Origin: Caldisericia bacterium | GTDB taxonomy: Bacteria > Caldisericota > Caldisericia > UBA6126 | Assembly (NCBI GenBank): GCA_023146045.1 | Contig: JAGLCW010000114.1 | Location: 1-35,631 of the forward strand | Direction: 5' to 3' | Length of the DNA stretch: 35,631 nucleotides | Part shown: positions 1 to 8,634 of the stretch, piece by piece | Layout: every line of letters starts with the position of its first letter | How positions within the stretch are numbered: position 1 is the stretch's first letter | Program-made: the position numbers and the translations under genes | The notes under the pieces: generated by a model | The model's input: the letters and a program-made list of their open reading frames with translations, nothing else | Databases searched by the model: none | What the model was told of the DNA's origin: nothing

Positions 1-2234
1 ACATCAGGCAGGAATTGCATTTCAACCTTAACTAGTCCATCTCCCTTACAACTTTCGCAGCGACCACCCCTAACGTTAAAGCTAAATCTGCCTTGAGCAT
101 AACCCTTCATTTTTGATTCAGGTAAAGATGCAAATATTTTTCTAATTTCTGTCCAAAGACCAACGTAAGTTGCTGGATTTGATCTTGGCGTACGACCAAT
201 TGGACTTTGGTCAACCATCATTACTTTTTTTATGTACTCTAAGCCTTTTATAGATTTGAATTTACCAGGTGTAATTGATCTACTCCCAAATTCTTTTTTT
301 ATGGCTTTATAGAGAACATCATTGATTAATGTACTTTTACCAGACCCAGAAACACCTGTAATACAAGTAAGTTTGCCAAGCGGAAAATCAACTTTAATGT
401 TTCTAATGTTGTGTTCTGTAACTCCATTTAATGAGATAGAGTATCCAATACCATCTCTTCTATTCTTTGGCAATGAAATAGATTCTACACCGTTTAAGTA
501 CTTTGCAGTAAGTGATTCTTTAGAATTTAAAATTGTTTCAATTGGTCCAGCTACCACTACTTCGCCTCCATGAACTCCAGCCATAGGACCCATGTCTACT
601 ATATAATCTGCACTTCTAATTGTTTCTTCGTCATGTTCAACGACGATAACAGTATTTCCTGTATCTCTAAGTTTCATAAGAGTTTTAAGTAGCTTTTCGT
701 TATCTTTAGAGTGTAAGCCAATACTAGGCTCATCTAAAATATAAAGGACCCCCATAAGTCCAGAACCAACTTGAGAAGCAAGACGCAATCTTTGAGCTTC
801 TCCGCCTGATAATGTTGCAGATGGTCTAGATATGCTTAAATACTCTAGTCCAACATTTAATATAAAATTTAGTCGTTCTTTTATTTCTTTGACTATTCGA
901 GATGCGATTATTGCTTTAGAAGGTGAAAATTCCAAGTTATCAAAGAAGGAATATAAGTTTCGAATTGATAAATTTGAAGCTTCTGAAATATCTTTTCCAC
1001 CAACTGTAATTGCAAGCGCTTCTGGTCTCAATCTGCTTCCATTGCAGTCTAAACAAGTGTGAGTTATCATAAATTTTTCATAAGCAATTTTTGAAGACTC
1101 TAAAGGTGTATCTTTGTGACGCCTTTGGATTGTGTTTATTACTCCTTCAAATCTTCCTTTACCATATAGAATTGCAGACTGCATTTCATCACTTAGATCA
1201 CAAAATGGAGTATTAATGGATTCGCCGTGTTTTTTTAAAAAGATTTTCATTTTTCTTTGAAAGTAGCTATCGTTGGAGTTTCGATATCCAGGAACAAAAA
1301 TTGCACCATTAGAAATCGATATTGTTTTGTCAGGTATTACCAAATCTTGGTGTACTTCTTTAATAATCCCTAAACCTGTACATTTTGGACAAGCTCCAAA
1401 AGGACTATTAAACGAGAACAACCGTGGCTCCATTACTGGAAGAGAAATATTGCAGTCAAGACAAGCAAATGTTTCAGAGAAAGTCTTTATAAGCCATTTG
1501 TTGTCATTATTCTCATCTAAATACATTATGTCTACAATTCGATCTGATAGTTCCATTGCCTGTTCTAATGAGTCAGTCAATCTACTTCTGTCTTTTTTTG
1601 AAACCTTTATTCTATCTACAATTACTGAAACATCATGTTTGTATGTTTTTTTCAATTTTATCTCATCATCTAAATCATACATAACTCCATCAACAAGAAC
1701 TCTTACGAAACCCTTTTTCCTTAGTTTTTCGAATTCATTTTTAAATTCACCCTTTTTTTTTCTGGCAATTGGTGCAAGTATTTGAATCTTTTTTTTATCC
1801 CATAAACCAAAAATTGTATTAATGATTTGATCTACCGATTGGCTTTGAATTTCTTTGCCACACTTTGGACAGTGAGGAACTCCAATTCGAGCCCAAAGAA
1901 GCCTCATATAGTCGTATATTTCTGTCATTGTGCCTACAGTTGAACGAGGATTCCGACTACCAGTTTTTTGAGTTATAGCAACCGTCGGAGACAGTCCTTC
2001 AAGGTAGTCAACGTCAGGTTTTTTCATTTCACCTAAAAATTGTCTAATGTATGACGATAGCGATTCAAGATATCTGCGTTGACCTTCCGCGTAAATTGTA
2101 TCAAAAGCAAGAGAAGATTTACCTGATCCAGACAATCCAGTAATAACAACAAGCTTGTCTCTAGGTATTTCAAGGTTTATATTCTTTAAATTGTGAACTC
2201 TAGCTCCACGAATAATTAATTTTTTATCAGGCAT
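1..2234 (-). CDS. uvrA: UvrABC excinuclease subunit A (3'-truncated by window edge)
   Basis: DNA-damage recognition ATPase of nucleotide excision repair. This reading frame is missing from the ORF track because it runs off the window, so I translated it directly. It starts [19 protein letters not shown] and gives about 744 codons, against roughly 940 residues for a full UvrA, so about 200 C-terminal residues are outside. Visible features in order: first Walker A (GLSGSGKSS, about residue 35), zinc-type CPKC and CLDC/CPKC cysteine pairs, the UvrA-specific [13 protein letters not shown] segment, the ABC signature [14 protein letters not shown] followed by [11 protein letters not shown], and a second Walker A (GVSGSGKST). 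Near the edge is the zinc-finger segment [11 protein letters not shown]. The ATG lies 6 bp after the pyrG stop, so it is probably the last gene of the HAD-ddl-pyrG-uvrA operon. No strong ribosome binding site is visible, which suggests translation coupled to pyrG. Identity is certain. Confidence 0.97.
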   Translation of the reverse strand, partial: MPDKKLIIRGARVHNLKNINLEIPRDKLVVITGLSGSGKSSLAFDTIYAEGQRRYLESLSSYIRQFLGEMKKPDVDYLEGLSPTVAITQKTGSRNPRSTVGTMTEIYDYMRLLWARIGVPHCPKCGKEIQSQSVDQIINTIFGLWDKKKIQILAPIARKKKGEFKNEFEKLRKKGFVRVLVDGVMYDLDDEIKLKKTYKHDVSVIVDRIKVSKKDRSRLTDSLEQAMELSDRIVDIMYLDENNDNKWLIKTFSETFACLDCNISLPVMEPRLFSFNSPFGACPKCTGLGIIKEVHQDLVIPDKTISISNGAIFVPGYRNSNDSYFQRKMKIFLKKHGESINTPFCDLSDEMQSAILYGKGRFEGVINTIQRRHKDTPLESSKIAYEKFMITHTCLDCNGSRLRPEALAITVGGKDISEASNLSIRNLYSFFDNLEFSPSKAIIASRIVKEIKERLNFILNVGLEYLSISRPSATLSGGEAQRLRLASQVGSGLMGVLYILDEPSIGLHSKDNEKLLKTLMKLRDTGNTVIVVEHDEETIRSADYIVDMGPMAGVHGGEVVVAGPIETILNSKESLTAKYLNGVESISLPKNRRDGIGYSISLNGVTEHNIRNIKVDFPLGKLTCITGVSGSGKSTLINDVLYKAIKKEFGSRSITPGKFKSIKGLEYIKKVMMVDQSPIGRTPRSNPATYVGLWTEIRKIFASLPESKMKGYAQGRFSFNVRGGRCESCKGDGLVKVEMQFLPD

Positions 2235-2240
2235 AGTATG

Positions 2241-3857
2241 TCAATCTTTTTTTAAATTTTTAAAATCATTCGCAGCTTTGACAAAATTTGTAAAAATAGG
2301 TTCTGGTTTAACCGGTCTTGATATTAATTCAGGATGAAATTGACAAGCTACAAAAAATGGATGATCTGTAAGTTCAATCATTTCAATTAAGCCACGTTTT
2401 GGATTGAATCCAGAGAATTTGATTGGAGTATTCTCAAAATATGGCATGAGCGCATTGTTAAACTCGTATCTATGTCTATGTCTTTGTTCAATGGTGTTTG
2501 TTTTGTACATGTCAATTGCTTTGGAATCTGGTTTTAACTTGCACTTATAATTTCCAAGCCTCATCGTACCACCCTTTTTATCTAGATTTACCTGATCTGG
2601 CATTAAATCTATTACAGGATATGGTGTATTTAAATCAAATTCAGTTGAGTTTGCATCTTCAAGATTTAGAACGTGACGTGCATAGTCTATTACGGCAATC
2701 TGCATTCCTAAACAAATCCCGAAGTAGGGAATTTTATTTTCTCTAGCAAATCTTGATGCTTCTATCATTCCTTCAATTCCTCGTGTTCCAAATCCTCCAG
2801 GAACTAAAATACCGTGACATCCCGTTAACTTTTCCTTTACATTATCCGAAGAAATGTCCTCGCTTTGAAACCACTTAATATTTACTTTCACATTATTTGG
2901 AATCTGAGAATGCTTTAATGCCTCAACCATAGAAAGGTATGCGTCTCCTAGTTCAACATATTTTCCAACAACTCCAACAGTTACTTCTTTTGTTACACTA
3001 TCCATTTTTTTAATTGTATCTGTCCAATTGGAAAGTTTAGCTTCTCTTTCTTCTAATTTCCAAATATCTTCTAATGCGTTACATAAACCTTCTTTTTGAA
3101 TCATTTGTGGAACGTTGTAAATATTTTTTGCATCTAAAACGGCAAAGACATTTTCCCTTTTAACATCGCAGAAAAGTGAAATTTTATTTCGGATATCTTC
3201 TCCAATTTGAATATCTGATCTGCATGCAATAATATTTGATTTAACGCCAACTCTTCTTAATTCTGCAACACTATGTTGCGTAGGTTTAGTTTTAAGTTCC
3301 CCAGTAGCACTTAAATGCGGTAGGTATGTTAAGTGTATAAGTGCTGTATCTTCAGGAGACTGATCGTTTGTGAATTCTCTAATTGCCTCCAAGAAAGGAG
3401 ACCCTTCGATGTCACCGATTGTTCCACCAATTTCTGAAATTACTATATCTGCATTTGTCTCTTTTACATGATCTAGTATTCTGTTTTGGATTTCATTAAT
3501 TAAGTGAGGAATAACTTGAACTGTAGCTCCAAGGTATTCGCCTCGCCTTTCTTTTTCTATTAGTCTTTGATAGACACTTCCAGAAGTTACATTTGATGAT
3601 TTGTATAGATCCTGATTCAAATATCTTTCATAATGACCCAGGTCGAGATCTGTTTCTGCTCCATCGCAAGTAACAAAAACTTCACCATGTTGGTATGGGT
3701 TTTGAAGACCAGCGTCAACGTTAAGATATGGATCAAACTTAACGATACTAACTTTGTACCCTTTTGATTTTAGTATTAAACCAATAGAAGAAGTAAGAAT
3801 ACCTTTTCCTAATGAAGACATTACGCCTCCAACGATGAATAAATATTTTGTATTCAT
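2241..3857 (-). CDS. pyrG: CTP synthase (glutamine hydrolysing)
   Basis: Makes CTP from UTP, ATP and glutamine in the cytoplasm. At 538 residues it is the usual length. The N-terminal synthetase domain shows the P-loop GGVMSSLGKG (about residues 10-19) and the EIGGTIGDIEGSPFLEA segment. The C-terminal class-I glutamine amidotransferase domain shows PGGFGTRG for the oxyanion region, the nucleophile motif FGICLGMQ (about residue 380) and the catalytic CQFHPE near residue 510. All catalytic elements appear intact. The ATG overlaps the ddl stop codon by 4 bp (ATGA), so the two are translationally coupled, and an AAAGGA sequence sits 9 bp upstream. Sharing an operon with a HAD phosphatase of the pyrimidine-nucleotidase type suggests a nucleotide-balance theme. 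That link is inference. Confidence 0.98.
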   Translation of the reverse strand: MNTKYLFIVGGVMSSLGKGILTSSIGLILKSKGYKVSIVKFDPYLNVDAGLQNPYQHGEVFVTCDGAETDLDLGHYERYLNQDLYKSSNVTSGSVYQRLIEKERRGEYLGATVQVIPHLINEIQNRILDHVKETNADIVISEIGGTIGDIEGSPFLEAIREFTNDQSPEDTALIHLTYLPHLSATGELKTKPTQHSVAELRRVGVKSNIIACRSDIQIGEDIRNKISLFCDVKRENVFAVLDAKNIYNVPQMIQKEGLCNALEDIWKLEEREAKLSNWTDTIKKMDSVTKEVTVGVVGKYVELGDAYLSMVEALKHSQIPNNVKVNIKWFQSEDISSDNVKEKLTGCHGILVPGGFGTRGIEGMIEASRFARENKIPYFGICLGMQIAVIDYARHVLNLEDANSTEFDLNTPYPVIDLMPDQVNLDKKGGTMRLGNYKCKLKPDSKAIDMYKTNTIEQRHRHRYEFNNALMPYFENTPIKFSGFNPKRGLIEMIELTDHPFFVACQFHPELISRPVKPEPIFTNFVKAANDFKNLKKD

Positions 3858-4936
3858 TTGTCTATATCCTTTCGAAGAAGTGCTGTCTGCACTAAATTAT
3901 CAATTAACTCTGCTGTTGAAATGCCAGATGTTTCCCAAAGTGATGGATACATTGATATAGCAGTAAAGCCGGGAATTGTGTTTACTTCACTAATTAAAAT
4001 GTTGTCATCAGAATCATTATCTGACGAAAGAAAGCAGTCAATTCTAGCCATTCCAAAACATTTAAGAACATTGTATGTGGAAATCGATACACTTTGAATT
4101 CTTTCAATTTGGTTTTTGGAAAGATTTGCTGGAATGATAAGTTTTGTTGAATCTTCAATGTATTTAGCAGTGTAGTCATAGAATTCTCGCGTGGGTTTAA
4201 TTTCTCCAGGTAGAGATGCAATTGATTTTGTTGTTTTATTTTTACCAACAATTGACAAAACTGAACACTCAATTTCTCTCCCGTCATTTGATTTCTCTAC
4301 AAGTACTTCCGATTCATTTTCTAGTGCTTCCAAAATTGCTGAGTAAAGTTGATCCGGTCTGTTAACTTTAATTACACCTATACTACTTCCGCCATGAGGT
4401 CCTTTAATAAAAAGTGGAAGATCAAATTTTTCAATAAGCTTGTCTGGATTGAAATTACCTGACTCAAAATCTATTTTTGAAACAACCTCATAAGGTGAAG
4501 TTGGTATATTATTTTTTTCAAGAACTATTTTTGTAAGAATTTTATTCATACAAATAGAAGAACTTTCAACACCGCAACCTACAAATGGTATCCCTGATGT
4601 TTTAAGAAAACCTTGTATAGAACCATCCTCGCCACCCTTCCCATGTAGTATAGGAAAAGCACAGTCTATTTTTATAAAATCCTTATTAATGTAGAGTCCG
4701 TTTTGTTGTGATACATCGACTAAAAGTGAATCATTTTTTTCTGGATCTTCTTCTACAGATTTAATAGTGCTAAATGTTTCGGCTGTGAAATATTTCCATT
4801 TTCCAGTCTTTGATATACCAAGTAAAATCGGGTTGTATTTTTCTGGATCTAAATGAGATAAAATTGTTCGAGTTGAAACCACAGAAATTTCGTGTTCAGG
4901 TGAAATACCACCAAAAATCAATAAAATATTAATCAT
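3854..4936 (-). CDS. ddl: D-alanine--D-alanine ligase
   Basis: ATP-grasp ligase that joins two D-alanines for the peptidoglycan stem peptide. Its presence argues for a murein cell wall. At 360 residues it is normal for the longer Ddl subgroup. Visible motifs: N-terminal FGGISPEHEISVVS, the substrate-domain HGKGGEDGSIQGFL, the ATP-binding loop GPHGGSSIGV (about 179-188), DGREIECSVL, and the metal/product-binding EVNTIPGFT followed by SMYP near the C-terminus. It overlaps the upstream HAD gene by 4 bp and the downstream pyrG by 4 bp, and has a GGAG ribosome binding site 8 bp before its ATG. Resistance-type ligases (D-Ala-D-Lac) differ at a few active-site residues. I read this one as an ordinary Ddl, but sequence alone does not fix specificity. 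Confidence 0.96.
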   Translation of the reverse strand: MINILLIFGGISPEHEISVVSTRTILSHLDPEKYNPILLGISKTGKWKYFTAETFSTIKSVEEDPEKNDSLLVDVSQQNGLYINKDFIKIDCAFPILHGKGGEDGSIQGFLKTSGIPFVGCGVESSSICMNKILTKIVLEKNNIPTSPYEVVSKIDFESGNFNPDKLIEKFDLPLFIKGPHGGSSIGVIKVNRPDQLYSAILEALENESEVLVEKSNDGREIECSVLSIVGKNKTTKSIASLPGEIKPTREFYDYTAKYIEDSTKLIIPANLSKNQIERIQSVSISTYNVLKCFGMARIDCFLSSDNDSDDNILISEVNTIPGFTAISMYPSLWETSGISTAELIDNLVQTALLRKDIDK

Positions 4937-5571
4937 AGCTGATTCTCCAAAAAAGATGTAATTGTTGTGAATAAAATATCTTCGTAGTAACTATTATATG
5001 TTAGGTTTTCATCTATCCAAATTGAATTTAGTCCAAATTTTTCTGCTGATAAACAATTAATCTTCATGTCGTCAATTAATACTGACTTACTTGGCAAAGA
5101 ATTTGTCCACCTTAATATCTGTGCGTAAGAAGATTTATTTGGTTTACCGATGTATTTGAAAGATTCAATTCCATATATTTGAGAAAAAATACCATCTATA
5201 CCCAAATGATATAAAATTTCATTAATATATGATTTTGGAGCATTTGAAAAAATGTATTTTTTACCAGGCAGAGTGTTTAAAAAGTACCGTAATGCTGGTT
5301 CTTTTTTTAAAAATGGTTCTTTTGGAAAAATATGCACATAGTCCAAAAATTCTTTAGCATCAAAATTGCACTCTTTAATACTACCAAGAAGGCTTGTCCC
5401 GTATTTATGCATGAAATAAAGACGAAGTTTGTTAACTTCTTTCAGCGTTTTGTTTAGATTGGTTTTGAAAAATTCGTTTATTCTTCTATTGCCCTCTTGG
5501 TAAAGCCCATTATTTGATGGGTACAGCGTTTTATCAAGATCGAAAAACCAATTAATTTGCTCTTGTTTCAT
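4933..5571 (-). CDS. HAD-superfamily hydrolase, pyrimidine 5'-nucleotidase type
   Basis: Small cytoplasmic phosphatase, about 212 residues. Motif I is FFDLDKTLYPSNNG, with the nucleophile and general-acid aspartates of HAD enzymes. The DLDxTLYP form is typical of the Sdt1/pyrimidine 5'-nucleotidase branch. Motif II is the YIFSNAPK segment, the lysine region is GKPNKSSY, and motif III is VLIDDMKINC. The ORF track starts five codons earlier (5586), but an AGGA ribosome binding site precedes the second ATG (5571) and the -10 box at 5598-5603 places the transcript start close to 5591, so I prefer the inner start. It is first in an operon with ddl, pyrG and uvrA and overlaps ddl by 4 bp. Its substrate is unproven. 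A nucleotidase role would fit its company with CTP synthase. Confidence 0.8.
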   Translation of the reverse strand: MKQEQINWFFDLDKTLYPSNNGLYQEGNRRINEFFKTNLNKTLKEVNKLRLYFMHKYGTSLLGSIKECNFDAKEFLDYVHIFPKEPFLKKEPALRYFLNTLPGKKYIFSNAPKSYINEILYHLGIDGIFSQIYGIESFKYIGKPNKSSYAQILRWTNSLPSKSVLIDDMKINCLSAEKFGLNSIWIDENLTYNSYYEDILFTTITSFLENQL

Positions 5572-5597
5572 ATTTGTCCTGTTCATAACGCTTTACT

Positions 5598-5603
5598 ATT
5601 ATA
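5598..5603 (-). promoter_or_regulatory. -10 box of the HAD-ddl-pyrG-uvrA promoter
   Basis: On the minus strand this reads TATAAT, a perfect sigma-70 -10 hexamer, about 27 bp ahead of the preferred HAD start codon. Seventeen bp further upstream (5621-5626) lies TTAAAC, a weak -35 match. The spacer contains a run of nine A residues. The -10 match is strong and the -35 match poor, so the promoter may need an activator or rely on the A-tract. Confidence 0.55.
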
Positions 5604-5635
5604 CTTTTTTTTTAGGTTTTGTTTAAACTTTACAT

Positions 5636-5674
5636 AAAGTCGTTCATTGAAGCTTAGCTTCAATGAACGACTTT
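5636..5674. promoter_or_regulatory. Perfect 39-bp palindrome between divergent operons (candidate operator)
   Basis: Two 19-bp arms are exact reverse complements around a single central T (AAAGTCGTTCATTGAAGCT / AGCTTCAATGAACGACTTT). It lies between the minus-strand promoter of the HAD-ddl-pyrG-uvrA operon (-35 at 5621-5626) and a candidate plus-strand guaB promoter (-35 near 5695). Neither side carries a uridine tract and both flanking genes point away, so it is not placed as a terminator. A dimeric-regulator operator acting on both directions is the best reading. No known consensus (for example a PurR box) is recognised. Confidence 0.6.
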
Positions 5675-5694
5675 GATAATTCCCAGAAAAAATA

Positions 5695-5722
5695 TTGCGA
5701 ATATATCAAATGCAATTACAAT
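5695..5722 (+). promoter_or_regulatory. Candidate guaB promoter
   Basis: TTGCGA (5695-5700) and TACAAT (5717-5722) with a 16-bp spacer, about 25 bp ahead of the guaB start codon. It is a reasonable sigma-70 type match in a very AT-rich stretch, so chance matches are possible. It lies just beyond the 39-bp palindrome. Confidence 0.4.
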
Positions 5723-5747
5723 ATATACGAAAATACTGGAGGCGCTT

Positions 5748-7223
5748 ATGAAAGAACCAATCTGTGATAAAATTATAGGTATTGGATATACATTTGATGA
5801 CTTATTGCTTGTTCCAGCACATTCAGAAGTACTACCAAAGAATGTTGATTTGAGTTCAAGAATTACAAAAAACATCAAAGTTAATATTCCTGTTGTTAGC
5901 GCTGCCATGGATAGAGTTACAGACTCAAGATTAGCCATAGCTCTAGCACGTCAAGGTGGGATTGGCATTATCCATAAAAATATTTCTGCAGAAAAACAAG
6001 CTGATGAAGTTGATAGAGTGAAGCGTTCTGAAAGTGGTTTAATTAGCGATCCAGTCACCACAAAAAAACACAACTCTGTTAGAGATGCTCTAGATATAAT
6101 GAAAAAATACAAAATATCTGGGGTACCAATCACTGATGAGACTAATACATTGATTGGAATAATAACAAACAGAGATATTAGATTTGTTACAGATTATTCT
6201 CAATCAATTGAAGAGGTAATGACTAAAGAGAATCTTATCACGGCTTTAACTGGTACATCCATGGAAGAAGCTAAAAATATTTTAGCTAAATATAAGGTGG
6301 AAAAACTCCTAATAGTAGATAAAGATTTCAAGCTAAAAGGATTATTCACAATAAAAGATATCGATAAAATTACTAAATACCCTAACTCTTGTAAAGACGA
6401 AAAAGGTCGCTTAAGAGTTGGTGCTGCAGTTTCTACTTCAGTAGATGTAATCGATAGGATAGATATGTTGGTAGATGCAGAGATTGACGTGTTAGTTATT
6501 GATTCAGCGCACGGTCATCATATAGGAATAATAGATTTAGTTAAATCCGTAAGAAGCAAATATCCAAAATTAGAAATAATTGCTGGCAATGTTGCTACTG
6601 CCGAGGCTACAGTAGAATTGATTCAAGCTGGAGCTTCAGCAATAAAAGTAGGAATTGGTCCAGGCTCAATATGCACTACAAGAGTTATTGCTGGAGTTGG
6701 TGTTCCACAGATATCAGCAGTAATGAATTGTGCAAGAGCAGCAAAAAAATACGACGTGCCAGTTATAGCAGATGGTGGAATTCGCTTTACGGGAGATATA
6801 ACAAAAGCATTAGCTGCTGGAGCTTCCACGGTTATGTTGGGTAATCTACTAGCAGGTTTAGAAGAAAGTCCTGGAGATTTAATATATCTTGAAGGAAGAC
6901 AGTATAAAGAATATCGAGGTATGGGTTCTTTGGAAGCAATGAAACAAGGCGGAGGATCTAGGTATTTTCAAGATGAAATGGATACAACGAAACTTGTTCC
7001 AGAAGGAATTGTTGGAAGAATACCATATAAAGGAAAACTACAAGATTTTGTGTATCAAATGTTGGGTGGACTAAGAGCTGGAATGGGTTATTTGGGTGCT
7101 GCAACTATTCATGACCTTCAGAATGATTCCAAATTTATGACTATTACAGCTGCTGGGATTCGCGAATCCCACCCACATGACATTCAAATCGTTAGAGAAG
7201 CACCTAATTACTGGTTGAAATAA
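5748..7223 (+). CDS. guaB: Inosine-5'-monophosphate dehydrogenase
   Basis: Oxidises IMP to XMP with NAD, the committing step of guanine nucleotide synthesis. The ORF track begins at 5673, but GGAGG at 5738-5742 sits 5 bp before the ATG at 5748. That start gives 491 residues beginning [11 protein letters not shown], the normal family length, and the extra 25 residues of the track overlap the promoter region. Motifs: [10 protein letters not shown] at the N-terminus, two CBS domains (about 95-205), the catalytic loop [11 protein letters not shown] with the cysteine near residue 309, the phosphate-binding VIADGGIR, and the flap segment GMGSLEAM...[13 protein letters not shown]. All catalytic parts look intact. 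It is transcribed alone, away from the pyrG operon, and ends at a strong bidirectional terminator. Confidence 0.97.
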   Translation: MKEPICDKIIGIGYTFDDLLLVPAHSEVLPKNVDLSSRITKNIKVNIPVVSAAMDRVTDSRLAIALARQGGIGIIHKNISAEKQADEVDRVKRSESGLISDPVTTKKHNSVRDALDIMKKYKISGVPITDETNTLIGIITNRDIRFVTDYSQSIEEVMTKENLITALTGTSMEEAKNILAKYKVEKLLIVDKDFKLKGLFTIKDIDKITKYPNSCKDEKGRLRVGAAVSTSVDVIDRIDMLVDAEIDVLVIDSAHGHHIGIIDLVKSVRSKYPKLEIIAGNVATAEATVELIQAGASAIKVGIGPGSICTTRVIAGVGVPQISAVMNCARAAKKYDVPVIADGGIRFTGDITKALAAGASTVMLGNLLAGLEESPGDLIYLEGRQYKEYRGMGSLEAMKQGGGSRYFQDEMDTTKLVPEGIVGRIPYKGKLQDFVYQMLGGLRAGMGYLGAATIHDLQNDSKFMTITAAGIRESHPHDIQIVREAPNYWLK

Positions 7224-7255
7224 GATATTGAGATAAGTTTTAGTTTCGATTAAAT

Positions 7256-7299
7256 AAAAAAAGTACAGCTTAAAATAGTTTTAAGCTGTACTTTTTTTT
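7256..7299. terminator. Bidirectional rho-independent terminator between guaB and sepF
   Basis: A strong hairpin: AGTACAGCTTAAAA, a 3-nt TAG loop, then TTTTAAGCTGTACT. It is followed by eight T residues on the plus strand and preceded by seven A residues that act as a U tract on the minus strand. It ends guaB (plus) and the ftsZ-region transcript that finishes with sepF (minus). Confidence 0.92.
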
Positions 7300-7328
7300 A
7301 TGTTTAAAACAAATTATCTACATAAGGT

Positions 7329-7835
7329 TTAGAAATTAGCGTCATCTAAAAAAGAACTCTTAGGCAAATAACTAGCAAGTTCTTTTTTGTTAATGTTATT
7401 GACATTAAAGCTTCTTGGGAGAAATAAAAAGCTATATGGGGTAATTTTTTCAATTTTGCAGTCTAATGCATAACATGCACCAAAGAGCATATGATAATAT
7501 TTACCATCTCTTATTATTTCAGAAGCTGATGCTATTACTGGATGACCACCCTGAAGTTTGTCTATTGTCGTTTTTGCCAAATTAACTGCATCAGCTTCGT
7601 CTTTTGGTATGTTAATGCAGTCTATCTGAAGAGATTCATTGTTGCTATATGTTGGTTTGTGTTTTTTGCGTGAGTTAGATAACTGTTGAGAGGAGTTATA
7701 AGTATGCTTTGCAGACTTATGTTCTAATTTTGGTACTTCAGGTTCGTTTTCTTGTTGGGAAACAACATCTGTGTCATCATCTTCTTCATCGGGTATGTAT
7801 ATTAAATTTTTTAAAAAATCACCAAGTTTACTCAT
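7329..7835 (-). CDS. sepF: Cell division protein SepF
   Basis: SepF is a membrane-binding FtsZ partner that tethers and aligns FtsZ filaments. I choose the inner ATG at 7835 because GGAGG (7841-7845) lies 5 bp upstream and the start follows the yggS stop by 1 bp. The track start at 7856 adds seven residues inside yggS. The resulting 168-residue protein starts MSKLGDFLKNLIYI, a plausible membrane-binding amphipathic helix. An acidic, charged linker (about residues 15-85) follows, then the C-terminal SepF/DUF552 fold. There, DEADAVNLAKTTIDKLQGGHPVI and the hallmark FGACYALDCKIEKI (compare GAVYALDGSIEKI in Firmicutes) are visible. The linker is longer than in many relatives. Order after ftsZ, hlyD-like and yggS supports the call. 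Confidence 0.88.
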   Translation of the reverse strand: MSKLGDFLKNLIYIPDEEDDDTDVVSQQENEPEVPKLEHKSAKHTYNSSQQLSNSRKKHKPTYSNNESLQIDCINIPKDEADAVNLAKTTIDKLQGGHPVIASASEIIRDGKYYHMLFGACYALDCKIEKITPYSFLFLPRSFNVNNINKKELASYLPKSSFLDDANF

Positions 7836-7836
7836 A

Positions 7837-8634
7837 TTAACCTCCAAAAATTGCACTACCTATGCGAAGCAAAGTAGAGCCTTCCTTTATTGCGTACTCA
7901 TAGTCGTTACTCATCCCCATCGATAAAACAGGAAAGGTAGTCTGAAATTTTGATACCATTTTTTCTTGAGTGCTTTTTAGTAGAGAAAAGCATCTGCGAA
8001 TTTCTTTTTCATCTTGTGTATTTGTTGCCATAGTCATGAAACCTTCAATTTGTATGTTCTCAAATTCTTGTATTGATTCTATAAGAAATGGTAGAACTTC
8101 TGGTAATATACCAAATTTTGATTCATCTTTGGATGTTTTTACTTCCAAAAGAATTGGGTATGGTTTTATTGTTAAAATGTGGGCTTTAGACGAAGATATT
8201 TTTTCATAGTGAGAAGATATTGTTGAAGCAAGCGATACGGAATCTACTGAATCGATTCTAGAAAAATGCTCAAGTACTTTAGTCACTTTGTTTTTTTGAA
8301 GATGTCCAATAAAAGAAAATTCGAAATGTCTATTTAAGTAGTCTAAGCTGTAAATATCATTTGAATTTTCCAATGTGTCATTTTTGTGATTGGAGTATTT
8401 TAGTTCAGTTAGTTGAGAAATTGCTTGAATTTTTGGAATTGCATTTTGTGTGTAGTTTTCACCAAAAAGCTTTTCTCCGCAATCTATTGCATCGATAATG
8501 TTTTGCATTGTAGCTTTTTTAGAAACACACATTAGCTTTATCTCATCTTGCACCCTATGTGATTTGGTAGCCACATTGCTGATGTTTTCATGAACAATTT
8601 TTAAATTGTTCGAAATAGCTTCTTTATTGATCAT
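7837..8634 (-). CDS. YggS/PLPBP family pyridoxal-phosphate homeostasis protein
   Basis: Single-domain PLP-binding protein, fold type III, involved in vitamin B6 and amino-acid homeostasis with no known catalytic activity. I use the ATG at 8634 (MINKEAISNN, 265 residues). The track start at 8655 is a TTG inside the preceding gene. Family marks: the PLP-lysine segment IKLMCVSKKATM, LFGENYTQNAIPKI, FEFSFIGHLQKNKV, EGFMTMA, and the C-terminal phosphate-binding LSMGMSNDYEYAIKEGSTLLRIGSAIFG. It overlaps the hlyD-like stop by 11 bp and is followed 1 bp later by sepF. The yggS-sepF pairing is typical of Gram-positive division clusters (ylmE-sepF in Bacillus). Confidence 0.92.
   Translation of the reverse strand: MINKEAISNNLKIVHENISNVATKSHRVQDEIKLMCVSKKATMQNIIDAIDCGEKLFGENYTQNAIPKIQAISQLTELKYSNHKNDTLENSNDIYSLDYLNRHFEFSFIGHLQKNKVTKVLEHFSRIDSVDSVSLASTISSHYEKISSSKAHILTIKPYPILLEVKTSKDESKFGILPEVLPFLIESIQEFENIQIEGFMTMATNTQDEKEIRRCFSLLKSTQEKMVSKFQTTFPVLSMGMSNDYEYAIKEGSTLLRIGSAIFGG

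Noticed and set aside
1273-1785. 170-residue plus-strand ORF
   Set aside because: It lies antisense inside uvrA, whose motifs are unmistakable in the opposite frame. The translation shows no domain and is low in complexity.
3994-4287. 97-residue minus-strand ORF in ddl
   Set aside because: Same strand but another frame within ddl. The ligase frame is unbroken, so this is a shadow and not a frameshift.
5636-5674. Rho-independent terminator
   Set aside because: The palindrome has no U-tract on either strand and lies between the 5' ends of divergent genes.
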